From CAZEHS01 sp964649745 (lineage in GTDB: Bacteria; Bacillota; Clostridia; Peptostreptococcales; Acidaminobacteraceae): 64,000 bases of DNA. Shown here piece after piece: positions 33,012 through 40,500 of this stretch. The stretch is taken from contig CAZYQI010000001.1 of NCBI GenBank assembly GCA_964649745.1, forward strand, positions 173,458 through 237,457. Direction: 5' to 3'. The position numbers and the translations under genes were made by a program. The first letter of the stretch is position 1. Every line of letters begins with the position of its first letter. The notes under the pieces are model-generated. The model was given only the letters and a program-made list of their open reading frames with translations, was not told the DNA's origin and ran no database searches.

Positions 33012-34148
33012 TCAGTCCTGTTCTATGAATATCTCGCAAAGCCCGGCTTCTGTAATGAGGGATGCGGCACGGGTGCGCTCCGCTCTGGTGGCAAAGCTCA
33101 GGATCAGAGCGCCGGGAATGGTTTCCCTGGCGTGATCCAAAGCCATATCCTTTATATTGATCTGCTGCTTTGCCAACAACCCGGTCACCGCCGCCAAGGT
33201 GCCGGGACGGTCCTCCAGATCCACGATAAGGGGATACAGGGAATCGTCCTCTCCGGGGCGACTGGAAACGAGACGTGAACGGATCCGTTGGATTCTGCTT
33301 AGATTATATCTGATTTCTTCGCTTTTTTCTTCTGCCAACTGCGTTTTGAAATCCTTAAGTTCCGCAATCATCATATCGATGCAGGCGTTCACCTGATTTC
33401 GGTTTTGTGTGAAGATGTCCAGCCACAGACCGGGATCTCCCATGGCGATCCGGGTGGTATCCCGGAAGCCGCCTCCGGCGTATTTAAGGAATTCCTCCGG
33501 CATGCTCCTGGCAAAGGCACTGACCAGTACACAGGCTGTAAGATGAGGCAGATGGCTGAGTCTGGCGGCCAGGGCATCGTGCTCACAGGCGGTTGTTACC
33601 ACAGGTATCGCCCCCAGCAAACGCACCAGTGCGTCCAGCTTGCCCAGGTGTTCCCTTCTGCAGTCGGTTTCCGGAGTCAGGAAATAGTATGCGTTCTCGA
33701 AAAGGACGGCGGAGGCACTGCCAAACCCGGACCGGTCGGAACCGGCCATGGGGTGTCCCCCAATGAACGACGTTCCTTTCGGCAGGACCGATGCCGCCAC
33801 GGCGTGAACGGTTTCTTTCACGCTGCCCACATCACTGACCAGGGTATCCTCTCCGATCAACCCCTTGAGATTGTTCAGCACAGCCTCCGTATGACGGAGA
33901 GGAACCGCCAGAATCAGCAGATCCACTACCGGAGCCCCCTCCGGTGCCTGTTCCGACACGGTATCGAACAGCCCTGAAGCTTCTGCCAGCATCCGGGTAT
34001 GGGGATCCGGATCAATTCCGAGGATTGTTCCGGCATAGCCCTTCTTTCTCAGGGCTTTCACCACAGAGCCCCCCACCAGGCCCAGTCCTGTAACCCCTAT
34101 GCGTTTAAAAAAAACCTCCTCTCCCGAAGAATTGTCAGATGGCTGCAT
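33012..34148 (-). CDS. tyrA: Prephenate dehydrogenase with ACT domain
   Basis: Oxidises prephenate to 4-hydroxyphenylpyruvate for tyrosine synthesis. NAD motif VTGLGLVGGSVVKALRKKG is at the N-terminus, followed by DLLILAVPLRHTEAVL, SDVGSVKETVHA and GGHPMAGSDRSG. A C-terminal ACT domain (about 300-375, LIVDLEDRPGTLAAVTGLLA) suggests feedback control by tyrosine. The start is uncertain. I chose ATG 34148, which overlaps the aroF stop by 14 bases but has a weak site. A perfect GGAGAGGAGG lies further in, before eight T and no start codon, exactly where the family usually starts (just before FFKRIGVTG); see findings. No chorismate mutase domain is present. Confidence 0.93.
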   Translation of the reverse strand: MQPSDNSSGEEVFFKRIGVTGLGLVGGSVVKALRKKGYAGTILGIDPDPHTRMLAEASGLFDTVSEQAPEGAPVVDLLILAVPLRHTEAVLNNLKGLIGEDTLVSDVGSVKETVHAVAASVLPKGTSFIGGHPMAGSDRSGFGSASAVLFENAYYFLTPETDCRREHLGKLDALVRLLGAIPVVTTACEHDALAARLSHLPHLTACVLVSAFARSMPEEFLKYAGGGFRDTTRIAMGDPGLWLDIFTQNRNQVNACIDMMIAELKDFKTQLAEEKSEEIRYNLSRIQRIRSRLVSSRPGEDDSLYPLIVDLEDRPGTLAAVTGLLAKQQINIKDMALDHARETIPGALILSFATRAERTRAASLITEAGLCEIFIEQD

Positions 34149-35184
34149 GAGCACTCGCCACACTTTCTTCGGTGGGAATCATCGCGCAGGCGATGTGAAT
34201 CCGCTCAACATTCCGCATCAATGTATGAAATTTGTGGGGCTTCAGTGACTGCGGCCCGTCGGAAAGGGCCTTGTCCGGTTCATGGTGCACTTCCACCATC
34301 AGGCCGTCTGCGCCGGCGGCAACCGCGGCCCTGGATATGGGTTCCACCATCTCCCAACGGCCGGTGGCATGACTGGGATCGATGATGATGGGCAAATGAC
34401 TGAGCTCCTTGACGGCACATATCACCGCAAGATCCAGGGTGTTCCGGGTGTAATTCTCGAAAGTGCGTATCCCCCGTTCGCAAAGGATTACATTGGGATT
34501 GCCCGATGCCATGATGTACTCTGCCGACATGAGGAAATCCTCGATGGTTGAAGCCATCCCCCGCTTCAGCAGCACCGGTTTATGGGTGGTACCCGCTTTT
34601 TTCAGAAGTGAAAAATTCTGCATGTTCCGGGCCCCGATCTGGAGCACATCGGTGTAGGACTCCACCAGATCGAAATCCTCGGTGGACATTACCTCGGTGC
34701 ACACGGTCATGTCATTGTCATCCGCGGCCTCCCTCAAAAGCCGGAGACCGGTCTCTCCCATGCCCTGAAAACTGTAGGGGGATGTTCTGGGCTTGAACGC
34801 CCCGCCCCGTAGGATCTGCGCTCCACTGGCCTTAACTGCCTTCGCAATGATATGGATCTGCTCTTCGCTCTCCACGGAGCAGGGTCCGGCAAATACAGTA
34901 AGATTCCCGCCTCCAATGACGTGCTTGCCCACCCGGATAAGGCTGTCCTGATGATGAAAGGCTCTGCTGGCTTGCTTGTACGGAACCTGTATCTTCACGA
35001 TCTTCTCGATATGAGGGCTTCCGGAAAGAGCGGACTCCTCCAACTTAGCCGTATCACCGACAATTCCCAAAATACTTTGGGTGGTTCCCTTGGTTACCTT
35101 TACCTTGTAGCCCATATGCTCGATCCGATCTATGATCTTTTTACGCTCCTCGGGTGTGGTTCCCGGTTTCAATACGATTACCAT
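34135..35184 (-). CDS. aroF: 3-deoxy-7-phosphoheptulonate (DAHP) synthase, class I-beta
   Basis: First enzyme of the shikimate pathway, joining PEP and erythrose-4-phosphate. The 349-residue protein has an N-terminal ferredoxin-like regulatory domain (1-70, MVIVLKPGTTPEERKKIIDR) typical of the I-beta group in Firmicutes and Thermotoga, then the barrel with FAGPCSVESEEQI, RGGAFKPRTSPYSFQG (PEP/E4P lysine-arginine), IGARNMQNF, LLKRGMA, and metal ligands in IIIDPSHATGR and GLMVEVHHEPDKALSDGPQS. The N-terminal domain normally gives Tyr/Phe inhibition. RBS AGGAGGAATCAACC. First gene of the attenuated operon aroF-tyrA-aroB-aroA-aroC-pheA-aroKQ. Name aroF is by convention for this family. Confidence 0.96.
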   Translation of the reverse strand: MVIVLKPGTTPEERKKIIDRIEHMGYKVKVTKGTTQSILGIVGDTAKLEESALSGSPHIEKIVKIQVPYKQASRAFHHQDSLIRVGKHVIGGGNLTVFAGPCSVESEEQIHIIAKAVKASGAQILRGGAFKPRTSPYSFQGMGETGLRLLREAADDNDMTVCTEVMSTEDFDLVESYTDVLQIGARNMQNFSLLKKAGTTHKPVLLKRGMASTIEDFLMSAEYIMASGNPNVILCERGIRTFENYTRNTLDLAVICAVKELSHLPIIIDPSHATGRWEMVEPISRAAVAAGADGLMVEVHHEPDKALSDGPQSLKPHKFHTLMRNVERIHIACAMIPTEESVASAHAAI

Positions 35185-35291
35185 GGTTGATTCCTCCTGT
35201 TGTTATGAATGTTTTTATTTTTCTTTTATTGTACTTTTTTACATCATAAGCATAAAAGCCATCGTCACTCAACGAACCACCTCCCTTGAGA

Positions 35292-35331
35292 AAATAAAAA
35301 AGACACTTCTCTAATTGCTTAAAGAAATGTC
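35292..35331 (-). terminator. Attenuator terminator in the aro operon leader
   Basis: On the minus-strand RNA a continuous 13-bp stem (35331-35319 with 35314-35302, including two G-U pairs) is closed by a GCAA tetraloop and followed by UUUUUUAUUUU. It lies between the leader peptide and aroF, about 110 bases upstream of the aroF ATG. The 5' arm can alternatively pair with a segment over the leader stop codon. Confidence 0.9.
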
Positions 35332-35373
35332 CTGCTGCACCCTTTTGGTTTTCAGTTGGAATGACTCTTTAAG
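35318..35373 (-). promoter_or_regulatory. Antiterminator pairing region of the aro attenuator
   Basis: RNA segment CUUAAAGAGUC (35373-35363), which spans the leader peptide stop codon, is complementary to the 5' arm of the terminator: CUUAAAGA pairs perfectly with UCUUUAAG (35325-35318) and GUC can pair with GAC (35331-35329). The two structures exclude each other. A ribosome resting on the stop codon would cover the antiterminator strand and let the terminator form; a ribosome stalled 30-80 bases upstream at the aromatic codons would not. Confidence 0.75.
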
Positions 35374-35494
35374 TGGTTGCTCCCCTATGAATTTTTTGGT
35401 ATGCGAAAAAGCCGGCGCTATAAAAGAAAAAGCTCCAGCTAAAGTAACCAAAATATTCATTTGTTGTTTTAGGCATTGTCAACAACGGGTTCAT
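35369..35494 (-). CDS. Aromatic-rich leader peptide of the aro operon, 41 residues
   Basis: A short frame that starts at ATG 35494 (AGGA eight bases upstream; an ATG at 35503 is too close to that site) and ends at TAA 35371-35369. Residues 14-32, read Y-F-G-Y-F-S-W-S-F-F-F-Y-S-A-G-F-F-A-Y, hold seven Phe, four Tyr and one Trp in 19 positions. The peptide begins about 45 bases after a strong promoter and is followed by a terminator/antiterminator pair. This is the layout of ribosome-mediated transcription attenuation as in E. coli pheA and trp: shortage of charged tRNA-Phe or -Tyr stalls the ribosome and lets the operon be read. The peptide itself is probably not a functional product. Confidence 0.85.
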   Translation of the reverse strand: MNPLLTMPKTTNEYFGYFSWSFFFYSAGFFAYQKIHRGATT

Positions 35495-35538
35495 AGGGAA
35501 CATCCTGTCTTGGGCCTCTGGGGCCCGGGTTTTAACTA

Positions 35539-35567
35539 AGTGTAACTGTTGAACGTCATCCTGTCAA
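35539..35567 (-). promoter_or_regulatory. Strong promoter of the aroF operon
   Basis: A perfect TTGACA (35567 to 35562) and TACACT (35544 to 35539) spaced 17 bases apart, in the gap between aroE and the leader peptide. A short GGGCC/GGCCC hairpin (35512-35526) lies in the early transcript before the leader peptide. Confidence 0.85.
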
Positions 35568-35621
35568 CACAGGGGTGATTATTTTTATACGTTAGGCAAC
35601 TGTGACATAATGGTTGCTAAA

Positions 35622-36479
35622 CTATTTGTGTAGCTCTTCAAATTCCTTAATCAGTAAATTCCGATACTGGACAACGGACTCATCATCCAACCGGTTCCAC
35701 AGCTCTTGGGCCAGCAGGGCCTGTTCGATCAGCATCTCGATACCGTGAATCACAGGATGGCCGGATTCTTCCGCATCCCGGATCAAACGGGTTTTATGGG
35801 GCTTATAGACGATATCGCAGACAACCGCCTCCGGTTTGAGATCACTTATCTGCACCGGGGTCTCTTCGATGCAGGGCTCCATGCCCACAGAGGTGGCGTT
35901 AATGATCAGGTCAAAATCACAAAAACTGGCACAGGACTCAATCGCCATGATGTTAACGTCCCGTGTCTCGAGATTTTTCAGAGCCATGGCCAGATCCCGC
36001 GCCTTCTCCGGCGATCGGTTCCATATGCCCAAATCCCTTATGCCCCCCCGGATCAGTGATCCGCAGATCCCCTTTGCCGCTCCGCCGGCACCCAAAACAA
36101 GGACCCTGCAGCTCTCCAGACCTGCCATATGGCGTCTCAGCACCGCCAGCAGACCCGGTCCGTCGGTATTGTGGCCCCGCCATTGTCCGTTTTCACAGAC
36201 AATGGTATTCACAGCCCCAAGAGCCCTGGCTTCCGGGTCGATGCTGTCCAGATAGGGCAGGATATCGGTCTTATACGGAATGGTGATGTTGATTCCTCCG
36301 ATGTTCAGTGCCTTGAGCCCGGCAAAGACTGTTTCCAGAGAGGGTTCTTCCACTCCGAAGGCCAGATAAACCCCTGGAATTCCACTGGTTTCAAACACCC
36401 GGTTATGGATCCATGGGGATCGGGAGCCTGAAACCGGATTGCCCAACAACCCGTAAAGCCTGGTTGTACTGTCGATCAT
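35622..36479 (-). CDS. aroE: Shikimate dehydrogenase
   Basis: NADPH-dependent reduction of 3-dehydroshikimate to shikimate. The 285-residue product shows LYGLLGNPVSGSRSPWIHN (shikimate-binding serines), NIGGINITIPYKTDILPYLD with the catalytic lysine, GAVNTIV, HNTDGPGLL with the catalytic aspartate, and the NADP loop LVLGAGGAAKGICGSL; NRSPEKARDL follows, with Arg typical for NADP. The C-terminal LLAQELWN helix fits. RBS AAGGAGGCAACC. It is upstream of the aro operon promoter, with which it is co-directional, and is preceded by a terminator of the RCC1 gene; its own promoter was not identified. Confidence 0.95.
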   Translation of the reverse strand: MIDSTTRLYGLLGNPVSGSRSPWIHNRVFETSGIPGVYLAFGVEEPSLETVFAGLKALNIGGINITIPYKTDILPYLDSIDPEARALGAVNTIVCENGQWRGHNTDGPGLLAVLRRHMAGLESCRVLVLGAGGAAKGICGSLIRGGIRDLGIWNRSPEKARDLAMALKNLETRDVNIMAIESCASFCDFDLIINATSVGMEPCIEETPVQISDLKPEAVVCDIVYKPHKTRLIRDAEESGHPVIHGIEMLIEQALLAQELWNRLDDESVVQYRNLLIKEFEELHK

Positions 36480-36497
36480 GGTTGCCTCCTTCTAAAG

Positions 36498-36520
36498 AAA
36501 ACAGGCCTGTGGGCCTGTTT
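36498..36520 (-). terminator. Terminator between the RCC1-repeat gene and aroE
   Basis: Stem AAACAGGCC/GGCCTGTTT with a short loop, followed on the minus strand by TTCTTTAG. It lies directly after the RCC1 gene stop codon and ends 18 bases before the aroE ATG. Confidence 0.7.
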
Positions 36521-36522
36521 AG

Positions 36523-38163
36523 CTATCTTGCGGTCTGTTCTTTTTCAAAGCGACGGAACTCCTCCGGTGTGGTGCGCATATCGATCCGCACACCCCAGGT
36601 AAGGATCTGCTCATGCTCTGTCAGCACATATGCCTGCTTTGTCGTCGCAGCTATGTCCTTCACATATTTCAATTGATCCGCCACAATCGGTTCAGGATAA
36701 TATTCTTCTTCCTGATTATCGTATCTTCCCCAGGTGTAGACCTCCCCAATATCTGTTAGGGCCAGCACAAACTGCCCCTTAGCCACAATCTTGGTTACAT
36801 TGGTGAGCTTGGTGATCTCCTTGGGGAAGAGCACCTCTGTTACCCCTATCGTCCCCAGCTGTCCATAAAGATTGGAGCCCCAGCCCATCAGTTTGCCACC
36901 CTCTGTAAGGGCAACGGTGAAGTCTTTTCCGGCAGCTACCTGCTTAATTCCCTTGATATTCAGGGTGGTGGGCTCAATCATTCGGCCTTTGAAGCCCGAG
37001 CCTACCTGTCCTTTTGTATTATCACCCCAGGCAGTGACGGATCCGTCGTAATGAACACAGGCCATGTGGGTGTCGCCCAGCGAGATGTTCTTCACATTGC
37101 TCAGGTTCTTGACACGCCGCGGAAGCTCCTGGTACAACGGTTTTTCTTCGCCCAACTGACCACAGTCATTGGTGCCCCAAGTCAGTACCGCCCCTGTCAT
37201 CAACACGGCGGCGCTGTAATCTCTTCCGGCAGCCAGCTGTTTAACCCGTTCCAAACCCCATAATTTCTGCGGGGTTCGCACGTTAAGCCGGTTGCCCAGG
37301 CCCAATTGACCATAGTCATTACTGCCCACGCTGGCCACCTTGCCCTGATAATCCTTGGACAACACATGGGTATCGCCGCAGCATATATTCTCCACGTTCT
37401 CATAGCCGGATATGAAGCTCACTTCGTCCAGATCGGACTGAGTGCCGTTGCCTAATTGCCCAAAGGTATTGCTGCCGACGCCGGCCACCTTCCCGCTGTT
37501 GTAGACAACCATCAGGAAATCGGAGCCTGCCTTGATTTCCTTGATGCCCCCCACCTCTGTAACGTCAAACTCTACGGCGGTCCACTGGGACCAGTTCTCG
37601 TTCCGATCCATTACCCGCAGAGACACCTTTTGCTTGCCGGACTCCGAATAAATCCCCTTCTTGTTAGTCCATTCTTCCTCTCGAATTTCACCACCCTCCA
37701 CCACTGAACCGACACTGGTCCATTCGATGACGGTGGTCGTGGCGATTCCCTGCTGCGGATGCATGGAAATGGCGGCCTTCGGTTCGACCTCGCTCTGCTT
37801 GAATTTGAGAAAGCTCAAATAAAGCTTGTCTCCATCCTTCTTGGAGGAACCGCCAGCTTCGTCAATGAAGGGCTGGCAATCAATGTTCCCGATATTGCCG
37901 ACCACAAGGAATTTTTCGTCCGGGCTTATGGCATAACGTTTCCACTTGATAGGATAGCCCGGCTCCATGTACCGCTGAAGCTGATTTATAGTGTCTATAC
38001 GATTAATATTGTCCTTTTTGAAGCCCAGCATGGCCATTCTAATGGCCTTGTAATCCTCCATGATATCCGGCATTTCAACCGGGGGAGCTTCTTTTTTTCC
38101 AAGGACTGCATAGGCAACGCTGCCAACTATGAACAAACCGGCTATTCCGATAATTTCAATCAT
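36523..38163 (-). CDS. Membrane-anchored RCC1-repeat (beta-propeller) protein
   Basis: A 546-residue protein of unknown role. The start at 38163 follows GAAGGTGAACATC; a GTG three codons upstream is possible. Residues about 2-22 are one hydrophobic segment, so the rest is held at the membrane, most likely outside. Residues 25-225 are an unrecognised N-terminal region (with IAMHPQQGIATTT-like text and WTSVGSVVEGGEIREEEW, which may be a beta-sandwich). From about 230 to the end there are six to seven RCC1/ATS1-type blades, each with the pattern VxQIAAGxxxxxALxxxGxVxxWGxNxxGQLG: examples are VGSNTFGQLGNG, VGSNDYGQLGLG, WGTNDCGQLGEE, WGDNTKGQVGSG and WGSNLYGQLGTI. Bacterial RCC1 proteins are known but their roles are mostly unclear. 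No cysteine-rich or enzymatic domain is seen. Confidence 0.88.
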   Translation of the reverse strand: MIEIIGIAGLFIVGSVAYAVLGKKEAPPVEMPDIMEDYKAIRMAMLGFKKDNINRIDTINQLQRYMEPGYPIKWKRYAISPDEKFLVVGNIGNIDCQPFIDEAGGSSKKDGDKLYLSFLKFKQSEVEPKAAISMHPQQGIATTTVIEWTSVGSVVEGGEIREEEWTNKKGIYSESGKQKVSLRVMDRNENWSQWTAVEFDVTEVGGIKEIKAGSDFLMVVYNSGKVAGVGSNTFGQLGNGTQSDLDEVSFISGYENVENICCGDTHVLSKDYQGKVASVGSNDYGQLGLGNRLNVRTPQKLWGLERVKQLAAGRDYSAAVLMTGAVLTWGTNDCGQLGEEKPLYQELPRRVKNLSNVKNISLGDTHMACVHYDGSVTAWGDNTKGQVGSGFKGRMIEPTTLNIKGIKQVAAGKDFTVALTEGGKLMGWGSNLYGQLGTIGVTEVLFPKEITKLTNVTKIVAKGQFVLALTDIGEVYTWGRYDNQEEEYYPEPIVADQLKYVKDIAATTKQAYVLTEHEQILTWGVRIDMRTTPEEFRRFEKEQTAR

Positions 38164-38231
38164 GATGTTCACCTTCGTATTCTGGTATGGATGGAATTTT
38201 ACCGGATAGACAGCTGTTCTGCAAGTACCTT

Positions 38232-39524
38232 TTATTTAAAAATTTCTGTTAGCGCCACATCAGCGGCCACAAGCGTACGCTCGATATCATCAGCCGTATG
38301 GGAAGCGGACAGGAAGAACCCTTCAAACTGCGCCGGGGGAATAAGGACTCCCTGCTCCAGCATCTTTCGGAAGAACTCACCATATTTCATAGTATCACAA
38401 CGGCTCACGTCATCATAGCACCGGATGGGGCCTTTTGTGAAAAACGGGCAGACCATCCCTTTGAAGCGCACAATCTCCATTGGCAGTCCCAGTCGTTCAA
38501 CAATGGTCTTTAACCCTTCCTCCAGACGTATTGCCATGCCCTCCATCCGGGTGTATGCCTCCGGATGGGCTTTAAGATACCGGAGCGTTACCAGGCCCAT
38601 ATGCATGGCCAAGGGATTCCCGGAAAGCGTGCCGGCCTGATAGGCAGGCCCCAAAGGTGCCACTTGATGCATGATCTCCCGTTTGCCCCCGTACGCACCT
38701 ACAGGAAGTCCGCCTCCGATGATTTTTCCGAAGCAGGCCATGTCCGGATCGATTCCGTAAATCTCCCGGGCACCGCCATAAGCCATGCGAAAACCGGTGA
38801 TCACCTCATCGAATATAAGCACCGCCCCGGATTTCGCCGTTACCTCCCGAAGGGTCTGCAGGAATTCCGGCGTTGCCGCCACAACCCCCATATTGCCTGC
38901 CACCGGTTCAACGATAACCGCAGCAATCTCTGACCCGCACTGGTCAAATAGGGTGCGGATCTGGTCGCAGTCGTTGTACCGTCCCACCAGGGTATCCTGA
39001 ATAACCCCCGCCGGAACACCGGCAGAGGTGGGCTTGCCATAGGTGAGGGTGCCCGAGCCGGACTTCACCAGCAGTGCGTCGCTGTGTCCGTGGTAACAGC
39101 CTTCAAATTTAACGATTTTATCCCGCCCGGTAAAGGCGCGGGCAATACGCAAAGCGCTCATGGACGCTTCAGTTCCAGAGCTTACCATGCGAAGCAGCTC
39201 CACTGAGGGGTAGGCTGCGATAATCTCTTCTGCCATCTCCACCTCAATGGCGGAGGGTACCCCGTAGCTGGTTCCCCGTTTTATTACGTCCATAAGGCCC
39301 TCGTTAAGCAGCTCCGGGCTATGTCCAAGGATCATGGGGCCCCAGGATCCGATATAGTCGATATAGGTGTTGCCGTCCACGTCGGTGATCCGGCTTCCAT
39401 GGGCGGATTGTATGAAAACGGGGTCCATTCCCACGGATTTGAAGGCCCTTACCGGGCTGTTCACGCCGCCGGGAAGCACTTCCTGTGCCCGGGCGAACCA
39501 TTTGTCGGATTCTGTTCGTTTCAT
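38232..39524 (-). CDS. hemL: Glutamate-1-semialdehyde 2,1-aminomutase
   Basis: PLP enzyme that makes 5-aminolevulinate from glutamate-1-semialdehyde, the second step of the C5 route. The 430-residue product has EVLPGGVNSPVRAFKSVG, GSWGPMILGHSP, VSSGTEASMSALRIAR, FEGCYHGHSD, LIFDEVITGFRMAYGG and the PLP lysine in ACFGKIIGGGLPVGAYGG. RBS GGAGGGGCTGAT. It is the last gene of the operon from hemA and starts one base after the hemB stop. Confidence 0.96.
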   Translation of the reverse strand: MKRTESDKWFARAQEVLPGGVNSPVRAFKSVGMDPVFIQSAHGSRITDVDGNTYIDYIGSWGPMILGHSPELLNEGLMDVIKRGTSYGVPSAIEVEMAEEIIAAYPSVELLRMVSSGTEASMSALRIARAFTGRDKIVKFEGCYHGHSDALLVKSGSGTLTYGKPTSAGVPAGVIQDTLVGRYNDCDQIRTLFDQCGSEIAAVIVEPVAGNMGVVAATPEFLQTLREVTAKSGAVLIFDEVITGFRMAYGGAREIYGIDPDMACFGKIIGGGLPVGAYGGKREIMHQVAPLGPAYQAGTLSGNPLAMHMGLVTLRYLKAHPEAYTRMEGMAIRLEEGLKTIVERLGLPMEIVRFKGMVCPFFTKGPIRCYDDVSRCDTMKYGEFFRKMLEQGVLIPPAQFEGFFLSASHTADDIERTLVAADVALTEIFK

Positions 39525-39525
39525 A

Positions 39526-40500
39526 TCAGCCCCTCCATTTCTTTACCAGCTCTTTTGCAAAATAGGTGATGATAAGATCCGCTCCAGCCCTCTTTATACC
39601 CAGCAAGGTCTCCTCTATAACCGATTCGTTGGCGATACCTGAAGATACCGCCATTTTCAGCATGGCATATTCTCCGCTTACGTTATAGGCTACCACCGGT
39701 ACCCGAACCTCCTGCTTCACCGCATGAATCACATCCATGTACGCCATGGCCGGTTTCACCATCACCATGTCCGCCCCTTCGGCGATATCCAGCAGGGTTT
39801 CCCGTACGGCTTCCCGACCATTGGCAGGGTCCATCTGATAGGTTTTTCGATCGCCGGATGCCGGAGCCGAATTGGCCGCGGCACGAAACGGTCCGTAATA
39901 CGCGGATGCGAACTTGGCCGAGTAGGCCATGATGGGGATCTGACTGTAACCGGCTGCATCCAGGGCGCGGCGCATGGATCCGATGCGCCCGTCCATCATG
40001 TCGGAGGGGGCAACCATGTCTGCCCCGGCCTCGCAGTGGCTGACCGCTACCTTGTTCAGCAGCTCCAGGGAAGGATCGTTTAGGATTTCGCCACAGCTGC
40101 TGAGGACACCGCAGTGGCCATGGCTGGTGTATGCACACAGACAAATATCGGTAATCACATACATATCGGGCAGGGCTGCCTTCACAGCGCGGACGGCCTT
40201 CTGAACAATTCCGTCCTGCGCCCAGGCCCCGCTCCCCTCTGGGTTCTTCTTGTCCGGAACACCAAAAATAAGAATCTGGTAGATTCCCAGGGCATAAATC
40301 TCTTTAGCCTCTTCCACCAACTCATCCACGGAAAGATGAAACACATCCGGCAGCGCGGGGATTTCCGAGCGCACCCCTGTTCCTTCCACCGCAAACAACG
40401 GGTATATGAAATTTTCCGGCAGCAGATGGGTTTCCCTCACCATTTTTCGAACCACCGGATTCGCTCTGAGTCTTCTGGGTCTGTGTATCAAGGTGTGCAT
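39526..40500 (-). CDS. hemB: Porphobilinogen synthase (5-aminolevulinate dehydratase)
   Basis: Condenses two 5-aminolevulinates to porphobilinogen. 324 residues. The metal-site cysteines are in ITDICLCAYTSHGHCGVL, which marks a zinc-type enzyme. The Schiff-base lysines are in IMAYSAKFASAYYGPFR and VKPAMAYMDVI. Also typical are VAPSDMMDGRIGSMRRALD and the N-terminal RRLRANPVVRKMVRET. The ATG at 40500 overlaps the 3' end of the fused hemC/cobA/hemD gene by 13 bases. Confidence 0.96.
   Translation of the reverse strand: MHTLIHRPRRLRANPVVRKMVRETHLLPENFIYPLFAVEGTGVRSEIPALPDVFHLSVDELVEEAKEIYALGIYQILIFGVPDKKNPEGSGAWAQDGIVQKAVRAVKAALPDMYVITDICLCAYTSHGHCGVLSSCGEILNDPSLELLNKVAVSHCEAGADMVAPSDMMDGRIGSMRRALDAAGYSQIPIMAYSAKFASAYYGPFRAAANSAPASGDRKTYQMDPANGREAVRETLLDIAEGADMVMVKPAMAYMDVIHAVKQEVRVPVVAYNVSGEYAMLKMAVSSGIANESVIEETLLGIKRAGADLIITYFAKELVKKWRG

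Noticed and set aside
35185..35621. T-box or TRAP-type leader before aroF
   Set aside because: No T-box sequence (AGGGTGGNACCGCG-like) and no series of spaced GAG/UAG triplets were found; the leader peptide with alternative hairpins explains the region.
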